DNA of 64,000 nt from Odiellus spinosus (Eukaryota > Arthropoda > Arachnida > Opiliones > Phalangiidae): assembly GCA_963920705.1 (NCBI GenBank), contig OY987227.1, forward strand, positions 15,525,434 through 15,589,433, written 5' to 3'. The position numbers were made by a program, and so were the translations under genes. Shown piece by piece: positions 11,134 to 23,100 of this stretch. The notes beneath the pieces are model-generated. The model was given only the letters and a program-made list of their open reading frames with translations, did no database searches and had not been told where the DNA came from. Position 1 is the stretch's first letter. Every line of letters starts with the position of its first letter.

Positions 11134-14100
11134 TTAATATGAAGAAAAAACAAAAGACAAAGATAGACCCCGATAACTAAATTCTATTTAAGTTCTAAAC
11201 AACTATAAATATTCCCAAAACCATTTTAAAACCCATTCAAATAGGTATTATTTCCGATCACAATCATTTAAAAAAAATGTAAAGTGGTGTTTGTTATAGG
11301 TTACAATTTGAAAGAGAAAATACGAATACATTAACTGGAGAAAGAGAAAATGAAATTTGGTTGTAGGGCGTTTATGGCAAAACAAAAAGGTACTAAATTA
11401 AAAAAAAAAAAATGGTTCTTTCACTCTCTCAAAGGGCGATGATACGGATGACGTCACATGTAAGTGGGCGTACACCCTTATTAATGTAAAAAATCTTACT
11501 ATTAGGATTGAGGTCGTTAAAAACTGCGAGTGAAAAAGCGAAGGTACTGAGCTATCGAAAGAAAAATTGTTTTCCAGAGAAATGGGTCATTTTCGTACCA
11601 TTTTATATTGCTTAGCTTAGCTCTATCTTCGAGGGAGTTTGAATAAACCGTGCGCAGAGATTCGCTAGCTATAGCAGACTTACAAATTTAGATTTTTTTC
11701 CTGTTAGACTGGCTTCTTAACAAACCCCTCCCTCGCCATTAGCAAAAGACAACGTTGATATGCAGTAAACTTAAAGTGGGCCATGGAATACGTATATCCT
11801 GGTCCTAACTGTCAATAGAGACTGACAAAACAGGGGGGGGGGGGGGGGGTTATAAATTCAATTTTGTTTTTTCTTTCGAGTTCGTTCTTGTATGACAGTA
11901 AAGATTTCGGCGAGAAAAACTTTCTTTTACAACGCTAAACAAATTCTTCCATTTCAAATCGCGTAGTTGAGTCGATCGGCCGATTTTTCGGTACTTGGCG
12001 CTACTGATTAGATCAAACTTTTTTTGATATTTTTTGTTGGGAACAATTATTTGAGAAAATTGATTTAAACGTGGCGCGAAGAACACTCGTTCGGACACAA
12101 TTATTGGAGTGGCCAAAGTGACCAGAAGGAAGATATTTCTTCAGAATCTTCCACTTCATTCTTGAGGAATGACATGAGGGGAATACATCGCGCCAGGGGT
12201 TTATTATCGAGTCCCCCATCCGGTATCGACAATAATTTGATTGTAGCTTGACGAGTTTAAAAACGGATTTTCGTGGATTTTCGAAATTCCATAAGGATTA
12301 TTTCCGGTGTTTCTTTGTTTTTTTTTATACAACATTTTTTGGACTAGCAGATACCTAACATGGCAATTGTAAGTGATTTTTCGAATTGCTAATACGGGGA
12401 ACTAAGAAATGTGTGAGCTGTGATAATTTATCTATATATTTGCGACTTTAAACTAATTATAGAGTTTCATCTAAATTTTGCGATTGCAAAAAAAGGTACC
12501 GGCATTGAAACGAATTAATTAAAATTTGAAAAGTTTGGTTTGGTTTACTATAATTAAACTTTTTAAATGAATACGCCCTAAGGTCCCTAAAACGATCATG
12601 TTTTGATACCGTCTTTAACGGAAATAATATAATTTTATTATTATTAATAAGGGAAGCCCATTTTATTAATGAAAGCTAATTAAAATTTTGGATTACGATA
12701 AGGAAAACTTAATTAGAAAACGCGCGGATACGTGTCTCGATTCTAAATTAACTGAAAAATAGAAAATAAAATAAATAAAACCATATTCAGTTGCTAATTA
12801 AAATCTAATTCGTTTTCATTCTAATAATAATTTGCCCGAATAATATGTCGGATTATTAAGATTTATTTCATCCAATTTAACTAATTCTTGAGAGTCTGGC
12901 TATTGAATATTTAAATCCAAGAGCTCTCGTAAACAAATTCTGATATAAATATTAAATAGGGATTATACTCGACGAGATTAAAGGTATTCATAATTAATAT
13001 GGATTAAATCCTAGAACTAAACTTTCGGAACTAAGTCTCAATATGTTATAAAGCCAAGACTCGCTAAATGGATAGAAAATTAGATTTCCTAATCTGAAAA
13101 GGGTTGTGTGTGACAGTGTCTATAACACAGATCTATTTATGAAATAGGCAAAGAGCCTTTTACTGGGACGCACCCATTGTAGGATGAATTTTAGTGGAAA
13201 CGGGGTGGGAAAGGACTCAAGGAAGAGAGGTACAAGGAGAAGCACCATCTATAGTTTTTTATTTCCTCCAGACTGTTACCAAGTATGGTAGAGAAGTGGA
13301 GATTTCCTCTGTAGAGTATTTCCGTGAATTAATAATTTACACAAAAGCTCTCACTAGCTTTCCCAAAAACCGAGACAATTTGGCTAGTGTTCTCATGGGG
13401 GGGGGGGGGGGCTAAACTGGTCAAACTTAATCTTGGCTATTATGAGAAATTAAATTGTGCATATATTTATCCAATTGCCGTTTTTGATTAAAGTTTAATA
13501 TAGCAAATTTAATTATCCGAATTTTCTAATTTATGATTCCATATTAGGTACATTATTAGACTATACTATCCAAGTGTAGTGATATGGTTTGACGAAACTA
13601 TTAGAAGCCTCAAAATATGTTAATATACTAGACAAAAAGCCGGTTCAGTATTTTATAAACTAAGTGTCAAAACGGTATATAATATAAACAACAACCTAGG
13701 ATAATATTAGACGGTTCTTTCCCCTAAATACATAAAAACATTTCTTAAAAGTTATTTAGCGTAGATAAAGGTTTATTCAAAGTCAAAAATAAGAATGCGA
13801 TGCCCTTGATTTTTTTTTAAAGAATAAGTCTTAGAAAAACCTAAATATTTTGCTGTTAGTCGGTAAAAAATACAAAATATAAATAGACGTTTTCTAATCT
13901 GAGTTAGATTAAACTGTTATTAAAATCCGTTCATCGATCACGCAGCCCTTCGCTAAATTCAGTAACGTACTTTAGTACAAATAATGGATTTGATTATTGT
14001 CATGGTGGAAATATAGGTGGAATAATTAATTACTTAGTACTCATGACAGAAAGTCATGACTTTAGTACAGTCAAAGCTACATGCTTGTACACCGATTACG

Positions 14101-14276
14101 TGGAGTGATTCGTAAATATAATGGAAATAATTAAGGCAAACAAAGAAAATGCAAAATTATTTTGGGATAAGCGTATCTAGGAATACGCGTTTCAAGTTGT
14201 AGGTGGGATACACCCATAATCTCCTAAGATATTACCCCCCGAAATTATGTGGTTAATATTCCCCATTTAGTAAAAC

Positions 14277-14321
<45 letters not shown>

Positions 14322-15600
14322 CACTACATATATCGATATATAAAACTTTGAATTTATTTTTCTTGGATTTTACTAGAGGCTAGAAAAACGACGAATATTT
14401 TGAAATTAAAACTGCCCGGTTTTGTCAAAATCGGATAAGATATAATAAAAATCTATTTATAGTAAAAGTTTTTAAATTTTATCCGGGAGTTCCTTCTTTT
14501 TTACAAATCTATAAAGTCATGATATAGAATGACAAATCTGATATAAAATCACTCGCCAATTACGAGATAATAATAACTATAGCTAATGAACTAAATATAA
14601 TAACCATAGCTAATGAACTATATGTATGATAACTTTACTAATGAACTATATGTATGATAACTTTACTAATGAACTATATATATGATACCTATAGCTAATG
14701 AACTTTATAGAATAATTAGCTAATGAACTATTATTGAAGTGTGGCTCCTATAAAACTTATCTTCCATGTAGTATTATATGATTTTTCTTAATTAAGTACA
14801 TAATAGTTCGAGAGGTTTTTTTCGACAATATCGTTATTATTATTATCTTAAGAATCTCGTCGATTTCTTAACCAAACCAATTCTAATTGGTCTTCATGCA
14901 AGACTAGGCCTTTAAACTATACGCGTCTTTTCACGCCATAAAGGCTTTCTACGAAATTTTAAAAAGCTCGTTTTTTTTTTCTCCAAAAAATATTTATTTT
15001 TCCTCTAAATTAAAAACAATTAAATCATTTTGTCTAAAAATAAGATAAAAGCCTTCTCGTCCACGTGGTATAAGGTTAGTAATAAAACACTAGAAGACGT
15101 TTACGATCGAGGAACGGAAAAAAAAAAAAAAGTTTTTATATCAGGAGGGCCAAAGCAAAAATAGAAAAAGTTATTCATCTGGCCCACTTTCGACAGAAAG
15201 TTGAATATTATTTACCGTTAACAACGCTACCCACAGTTTTCAGCACTTACTAAACAAAGATTCATTATTTTATGTATATATATATAAACGTTATTTAAAA
15301 CGCGAACTACATTTGACAACGAGGCAATCTCGTATTGACTCGGATTACAGAGACTTAGGGGCGATCGCCGTCGCGGTTCAATGATCTTAAAGAGAATCGT
15401 ATACGCGTTGACGTTCTTAGAAACGACATAATTAAAGAGAATAAAACACGTTTTCCTATTGGTATTAAGATTATTTCCCAGGCTGTTAGTAAGTGTAGAA
15501 AATTTTCCCATTTCTTTACAAAAACTGTTAGTTTTCGCGAAAATTGCATTTCACTGGTCCATGTCCGATTTTTTCGAAAACCAAGAAGAAAAAAACCTCG
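11134..15600. other. Gene-free intergenic DNA upstream of the mucin-like gene
   Basis: Contains a full CRE octamer TGACGTCA at 11449-11456, G runs at about 11832-11849 and 13397-13411, a 39-base A run at about 14280-14319, and a short tandem array (next entry). No protein-like ORF. The first coding exon of the mucin-like gene, with its start codon, may lie in here but could not be identified. Confidence 0.45.
14575..14735. repeat. Short tandem array, CTAATGAACTATATGTATGA units
   Basis: About five imperfect units of 27-32 bp containing CTAATGAACTATA, then TGATAACTTTA or a variant. Confidence 0.8.
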
Positions 15601-15742
15601 ATTGAAGAGGGAAAGAATTGGCCGTGGTTTTGATATAAAATCCTTTGATATTTTGGCGATTTAGGATATCCGATCAGGGTCTTTTTTAGAACTGTTTCAA
15701 ACCATTTTTTTTAAACTTCGGATTAACTTTCGTTATTTGCAG

Positions 15743-18700
15743 ATCAAAGCAACTCGGTTGAAATGGACCTTGACAGTGTTGATGATACTGACAGTGGGAA
15801 CGGGACCCTGTACGTCGGATCCAGCGTCTTCGTTCTCAGACATGGCTACCAACCAATTCTTGGGCTTCTTGTTCGCGCCTTTTGACAACGGCGATGGACC
15901 CAAGAAGCCCTCCGTAGGATTGGGTTCCCTACTGGCTTCGGGCTCGCAACCGGCGCCAACCCAACAAACGTACTACGCGCCTCAACCGCAACAACAACAA
16001 CATTACTACCAACCGCAACCGTCGGCGCCTCCACCAACCTACTATCAACACTCTAGCCAACAACAATATAACCAATACTATCATCAACAACAGAACAATA
16101 AAGCACCGGCCCCTACTCAACAGGTTCGTATCAATGGCTAAATTCGACGCACTGTCATATCCGGAAGAAATCTAATGAATGAGCCCACATAAAAGGGAAA
16201 CTTTCTTCTGGATACGACTGTACGTTTAACACTTAACAATGGGCACTGGAAGTTTATCTCGTTTAAAACCGTAATAATATAAACTATAAGTCAGTATTTC
16301 CACGCGCAGTCAAAAGTAATTTTGCTGCTAAAATATATGGCTCATTAACAACTTAAACCAGCTGTTCTTACAAATTTCCTTAGTCCCATAAAAATTTACA
16401 TATTTTGGAAACTGATGGACAATATTGAAAGAACCTGGTTTGACTAAATGGTTTACGAGCTCTGGTGCCCCAACAACAGTGATTGTAACTTTTATATCTA
16501 GTTTACTGATACACTCTTATTATAATCCGGTCGTAGGCGCCGTCTTCGGCGGGGCCTACGCTCAACACCCGTTATGGTTACGCCGCGCAGCCACACTACA
16601 GTCACGGACCATGGGATCAACCAGCGCCCCAACCGTCTTACCACTGGCAACCACCGCCGCCGCCGCCACCCAAACCCGATCAGGGTGGTTTTCTCAAAGT
16701 GAGCATCTCACCACCAGCTCCTCACCATGACCCTTGGAACCCGGCACCTCGATACAAGATCGTCGACACTAGTATCGGTCTGCCTCCCATCAAGTTCCGC
16801 TTCCACTTGTCACCCAAAATCACCTTGGCCACTAACACCAAAGATCCGTTACCTCAAGCTAAGAAGATATTGGATGAAGAAGATAAAATTTATCCTCCTC
16901 CAACCCCGTATCCGTTAGTGAAGGTGCCAAACACTCCGGCGCCACCGCCGTACGATCTTTATAAGAACCATCCTGGTCTTTACGACCCTACTTTGAAAGT
17001 GAAAGCGAATCCTCAAGTAAAAGAGCCAACACCCAGCCCATACGACCATTACCATAATTACTACCATGGACATCAAGCTGCTGACACCAGAAAGTACGAT
17101 TATTGGACGTCGAGAACGGGCGTGGCAGCGGCGGTTACGACGCCATCTACAACAACCACTACCAGACGAACGACTACGACGAGGCGACCAACTACCACGA
17201 CTAGGCGGCCAACGACGACGACAACGAGAAGACCAACTACCACGACCGCCAGAACGACTACCAGGGCAGTTTCGCGACCCTTCGCTCGGTCAGTCGAGGT
17301 AGAGGAAAGATCGGACAAACCAGATCAAGTTACTTCAACTACGAGTGCAAGTACGACGACTACTACCAGGGCACCTGCAACAACTACAATTGCGTCTACA
17401 ACGTCGACTAGTACCACTACGCCTACAACGTCGACAACTACAACTACGCCTACAACGTCGACAACTACAACAACGACAAACGCCCCAACTACTACGACAA
17501 CGACGACAACTCAGGCGCCAACTACTACAAGCACTCTAGCTACTAGCACTACGACTGGATCGACAAGGTAATAACCAACCACCTTCTCGCCTCTAGAAGT
17601 GTCCCGGTAGCCGAATTGATCGATCAGCTTCTCTACGAAATTTTAGGAAAAAATCGATTCAATCGCGCGTGTATATAAGATTTAGTTATTATCATAGTTT
17701 AAATTTTTGTACTTATTATCATTTAGAATAAACAAATGAACGTTAAGTTTAGACCAAAAAAAAGTCTCTAGAGTTGTCCCAATTGCGTCGTTGTGTTTTT
17801 GTTGTCTTATTTATGAGAAAAAGAAAGAGTACAGTAATTTCAAACTTTTAAGGGCCACTGAGACGAGGACCCTTCCAAGCGAATCCTCTACGATTACTTC
17901 CTCCACTCTGTCCACCATCGCACTTTTTCCCGTCACTACGACTAACCCTTCCACTAATAGAGATCCAACCATTCCCAGCCCTGTATTAGAAACTCTGCTT
18001 TTTAACACCTCAGGCCCGGGTATTCAAACTAACGGGAATAACGCAACTAAGAGTAAAGAGATGGTGGACTCGCGGAACGGAACTACCACACCGGATCCAT
18101 CTTTGTTTTTAGAGCAAATAATCATTGACAGCGAAGATTTGGATGACGAATTTACTATAATATTCAACGCTACCGATAATAATCGCTTAAATCGGCTTAA
18201 TTTAACTGATACTAACGGTTCTGATGTCCCCGCTTTGCCTACTTTAACTCATGCAGGTGACAATGAAACAACAACAATGGCCACTACTACTAATACACTA
18301 GATACAACGACATCTACGAGCACCACTATTGCACAAACTACATCTACTACTTCAACTACAACTATAGTCCCAACTACACAACCTACCACTATAATGGCCC
18401 CAACTACTCAACCTTCCACAACCATGACCCCAACTACCTATCCTTCCACTACCGTGACCCCAACTACTCAACCTTCCACTACCGTGGCCCCAAATACTCA
18501 ACCTTCCACTACCGTGGCCCCAAATACTCAACCTTCCACTAACATGGCCCAAACTACTCAATCGTCCACTACCGTGTGCCCAACTACACAACCTACCACT
18601 ACCATGGCCCCAACTACACAGCCTTCCACTAGCACGGCCCCAACTACACAACCTTCCACTACCATGGCTCCAACTACACAATCTTCTACTACTATAGTAC

Positions 18701-19299
18701 CAACTACACAACCTTCCACTACCATGACCCCAACTACACAACCTTCCACTACCATGGCCCCAACTACACAACCTTCCACTACCATGGCCCCAACTACACA
18801 ACCTTCCACTACCATGGCCCCAACTACACAACCTTCCACAACCATGGGCACAACTACTCAATCTTCTACTACCACTTTGGCCCCAAATACACAATCAATA
18901 ATTACCATTTCCGCTCCAAATACACAATCAACAATAAATAAACAATCCACCATGACTACAACTGAAAGTAGCACTACCCCATCAACATTGTCTATTACTA
19001 TGAATACTGAAAATACGAATACTAAAAGCATGATAACTAAAGACATAGAGAAAATTTCTGATACTACCATTTCCAATCCCAGGGAAACAGCACCATCAAT
19101 TTCGGAACAAGCTACAGTAACCCCAATCACGGCGGATGATAAACTAACATTAAATCCAACTAACAACGCTGGCTCACTAACCACTACGAACCCCTCAACT
19201 AAAATTTCTTCCGAGCCATTCGCTCTGGAATTTGAAAACGAAATATCAGACTCAAAAATGAGTGGAGCCCAGCAAGATCGTTGCCATCTTTGCCATTAA
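15743..19299 (+). CDS. Secreted mucin-like Pro/Gln/Tyr- and Thr-rich protein (5' end missing)
   Basis: Three exons join in phase: 15743-16123, 16537-17567, 17853-19299 (953 codons with stop). The first visible exon opens after TTATTTGCAG and encodes a basic stretch then WTLTVLMILTVGTGPC, which reads as a signal peptide whose initiator is probably in an unseen upstream exon; the first in-frame ATG here (15782) would cut it short. Next come a Gln/Tyr/Pro-rich region (QQQQHYYQPQP), a proline-rich region with KFRFHLSPKITLA, a TTTTRRPTTTT block, and a Thr/Pro mucin domain whose 10-residue repeat TTQPSTTMAP spans about 18352-18870. It has almost no Cys and no chitin-binding motif. Expected heavy O-glycosylation suggests an extracellular or cuticle/peritrophic role; that is inference. 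The stop at 19297-19299 is followed by AATAAA at 19308. Family not recognised. Confidence 0.8.
18352..18870. repeat. 30-bp coding minisatellite in the mucin domain
   Basis: About 17 units of 30 bp, built on CAACTACACAACCTTCCACT, encode the decapeptide array. Neighbouring units near 18720-18840 are nearly identical, consistent with recent expansion. The periodicity also creates long antisense open frames, which are not genes. Confidence 0.9.
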
Positions 19300-19307
19300 A
19301 GTTTTTC

Positions 19308-19313
19308 AATAAA
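19308..19313 (+). terminator. Polyadenylation signal of the mucin-like gene
   Basis: AATAAA nine bases after the stop codon; a second AATAAA-containing stretch follows about 50 bp later. Confidence 0.6.
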
Positions 19314-20170
19314 ACTAACGAAATCCAATATAATTGAGTAAAATGTTTTGAAACCCAAAAAAATAAACTTTCGTATATGAAATAGTTTAAATTTGGCAAG
19401 CAGCAATTTTCAGATTGCCACGAATTAGAAGTCCTAATTATTTATGATTATTATATTTAATACTATATCTACACAACAGCGAATTCTTATAGTACTTGAC
19501 TCGATAGCGTTAATTTGAAAGTATTAGTGATAGGTACTTGTTAAAAGCCACACGAATAAATGGAGATAACTCCCTTTAACCTTATTTTTGACATTAATGC
19601 CATTTTGTTTTACACTTTTGTATTGACATATTATTTTTATAAAATTATTTTGTTGAAGAAGTTTGCTATAATTATTTCCGTAACAATTTTGAGCCCTTTG
19701 ATTAGAGCGCGAACTAAATATTAAAATTGTTACTAAATTTGCCACGAATGGATACCCCGTATTTTGCATATCAGTACGTGTAATGTACTCAAAAATACCT
19801 TCCATACTTTTATCTAAAGCACCGAAGGTCATATGACCAGACTAAAAATTTACTTCACAAAGAAAGCTTACTTACCATCTCCAAAAAATGCTCCGATGAT
19901 ATTGCAGAACCATGGGTTTTTAAAGGCAATTAGATTTTGATTTAACTTGTTAATATAAGTTTTCAGAAAATACTAAGCGTTAAGGGTTTTGAGAGCGTTT
20001 AGAATTTAGATGTTTTTGTGGTTAGATATTAAATAGATTTTTTTTTTTTTTTACAATAAAAGAGAATAAGGGTAATGAGAGGATTAAGACATAAGATTCG
20101 GAAAGGTTAGAGCAACGAGGAATATTAGAGCGGCAGTAAGTATCAAGAAGCCATAGGGAAAAGCCTCGGT

Positions 20171-23100
20171 TCAGGAGGAAACTCTAAGTCTCCCTTGTCT
20201 GCTGGTGCGTTGTCCAGTTGTGGCTGGTCTAGCCGAGAGTGAAGAACTTCGAAGACCATTGGTTTTGTTCACCTTTTTGATGTCATTATCACTCAAGGAA
20301 TGATCCGAAGACGAAATCAGTTGTTCCAAATGCTCAATTTTGATTCTATAGGGGCAAAAAATTTAATTTTAGCATAAGACAACAAGTGAATTTTATAATA
20401 ATTAGACATATATTCCAGAGTTAGTAATATAACTTATAAGTATATATTCTAGAGGTGTGCGAGCCCAAAAATTCAGGCTTCGCGCCAAGCTTGAGCTCCT
20501 GAAAATTTCCTTCTCAAGGTTCGAGTTGAGCTCGAGCCCAGAAGATTTTTCCTTAGTCGAGCTCGAGCCCTGGATTTTGCTTATCGAGCTTTTATGCTTT
20601 GTTATAATTTTACTAAGCCTTAAAATTGGTTATTTCAAGGGTTTAGCAAGTTAAATATATTTTTTGCCAGCATTATAGAATAAAAATTAAATTTAGCAAT
20701 ACTTTAAATTAAATAACATATATATATATATATATATTGGCCTGTATATTTGACCAATAATTATTTGCGATATAACAAATACTAACTTTTTATTTACTTG
20801 GGATTGACTACTGTCTTTATACTGCTTATTGCCTAAAACTTGGCTGTTTGCTTCATAAACGTTATCAGACAAACTTTCAAACTCATCGCCTTTGTATTCA
20901 GAGGTACTCCTTATGTTGCATTAATGATAATTAGTTAAGAAAACAAAACTATGGTTAGTTAGGGTAAGTTTGGACACTTTTACTATTTTAATTATCACAG
21001 CCAACTGGCACTGAATTTTTCCGGCAACTCGGTAATACTATTTAGCCCTACACATAAGCTTTCCAAAAAAAAATACAACAAGTTCGTTGAAAGACGCGTT
21101 TCCAAAATAGAGGACAAATAGCGAAGTACCCTAACTTTTCATAATTAAACTTGTACTAAATTTGAGGAATGTTCATCTCATACTTGTTTTAAATAAGGTC
21201 TCTTTTCTTTTCTATCGATTACAGTGGTTAGCGGCTTGGAATTATAGTAGATTCAATCATTATATTTCGATTCATAACCTTAACTACTGGCTTTTAAATA
21301 AAGAATTTGTATGACACACTTTTTCTGACAGGCTTATGGGGTGGCTAAGTTTGCACAGTAAGGAAACTCTTAATATAATGTTAGATTTTCACTTTGAATT
21401 TTAGATTACTTTCTTCCGAGGTATATTTTATGTTAACTAAAGTTTATTAAACCACTATGGAGTAAGAGGAAACCAGATGACGTATGGGTGATATGTGAAA
21501 AAAGACATTGAAAGCGAGTCTTTTAATTACATTTGTCCTTTATGCACTGAATCTGAACAGTGAAGCTAATTTTTAGAAAAAAATTTCAAGTTATTTGAAA
21601 ATGTACCTCTAGGGAACAATACACGCAAAAATATAAGTTTTGAATCAATTTTATTTTTTTTTTGCAATAAAAAAAGCATTGTCCAAAGTTAGCCCTATGC
21701 TGTCCAAAGTTTGACGAACCCCGTCCAATCTTTCCCTACTTTGTCCAATCTTAGGGGTGTTAAGTTACATTAAAAAAATGATTATAAGTTAAATTTAACA
21801 GTTTCTAAAATTGAAAAAAAAAAACGTTATGAATCTCATAAAGAATGTCTAAGTGAGGTTTCGTTAAGGTTTCGTTCTTCTGTCATGTGTAATAAATACG
21901 GGGGGGGGGGGGGGGACTATATTTCCAAAAAGTGTCCAAACTTAGCCAAGCTCACCCTAATTCGGATTTCCATAAACTTAGGCACCGATACTGTTAACTT
22001 GGTTAACAATGCATTTAAAACTAAAACCAAAAGTAAAATACAAGCTAGACAATCAGACAAAAAAGCGTTTCGGTTTCAAACTAAAATTAAAAGTAAAATA
22101 ATTACATAAAAACCGGCTACACCAAAAGAGCCAATGAAAAACAAGCATTATACAGGTGGGCGGAATTCAAAGCTTATTATTGCCAGTTACAAAGTCCATT
22201 TCACTTTCTTTTATCAGTAGGTACAAAACTACGCTAGTGACAGAAATCATTAATGGAAATATCGACAATGTAGGTTTGTGCACGCTGAAAATTCAAGATG
22301 GAAACTAACGTAGAAATCCTAAAGAAAAACACTGGGGCCTCAAAAAAGCCTCTTTCAGTTCTTTTATTTGTCACTAGGTGTAAAACTAGCTCACCCATTA
22401 TACCTATGATTTTTTAAAGAGATAAAGAAGGCGTGCGCTGACAATACAAGATGAAATTGAAGATTGGAGTGATTCAATTTTTTAGCAGGGGGAGGAAAAG
22501 GTGTTTTTTTTTTTTTTTTTTTTTTTTTTTCAGAAGTGTAGTCTGCTTACATTTGATTTGGATTTTGGAAAGAGTTCAGCCAGGCTTAGGTGATTTGTTT
22601 AATATCTTAACATCATGTTTAGTTGTTTCAGTAGCCATACTTATTAAAATTAAGGGATTACAGCTATTCCTAAATATGTTGATTAGTTCCATGATGACTG
22701 TCCTTGTATTCTCTGACAGCTGACATATTTTGGCCTTTCTATTTACGCGTATCACAGATGTTGAATGTAGATTGAAATTTAACTTACTTTGTATCATCTC
22801 CAAATTTTCTTTGTCTGTAGGATTCCTTTTTCAATTCAGCAATTTCCCTTTTCAACTGATCAATTTGATTTTGATGAACAGCCAGCATCGAAGATGACAT
22901 ATTGGCTTCAGCCATCAAACTCTTAAATGATAGTTACAAAATAAATAATACTGTCACAGTATTAAAGGGGCAAAAAGATCAAGATAAAGGAGAGAGAAAC
23001 TAACCTTTATTTTCTCATCCTTTTGTTGCAATTCCTTTTTGGCTTTTCTTAATTTCTCCAGAGCAGTCTCCCCATCCTCGATAATTAGCGTCTTATCGAT

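Noticed and set aside
11850-12219. Overlapping minus-strand ORFs of 88 and 68 residues
   Set aside because: Low complexity, basic, no domain, no neighbours in phase.
18352-18894. 180-residue antisense open frame (Gly/Ser/Cys/Trp-rich) across the mucin repeat
   Set aside because: It is the reverse reading of a 30-bp coding minisatellite; the sense frame has signal peptide, introns and a poly(A) signal.
19524-19915. Minus-strand frame with SGHMTFGALDKSMEGIFEYI and a strong GTAAGTAAG donor just upstream
   Set aside because: The implied intron would be only 34 nt and no other exon could be joined. It is probably chance or a decayed fragment.
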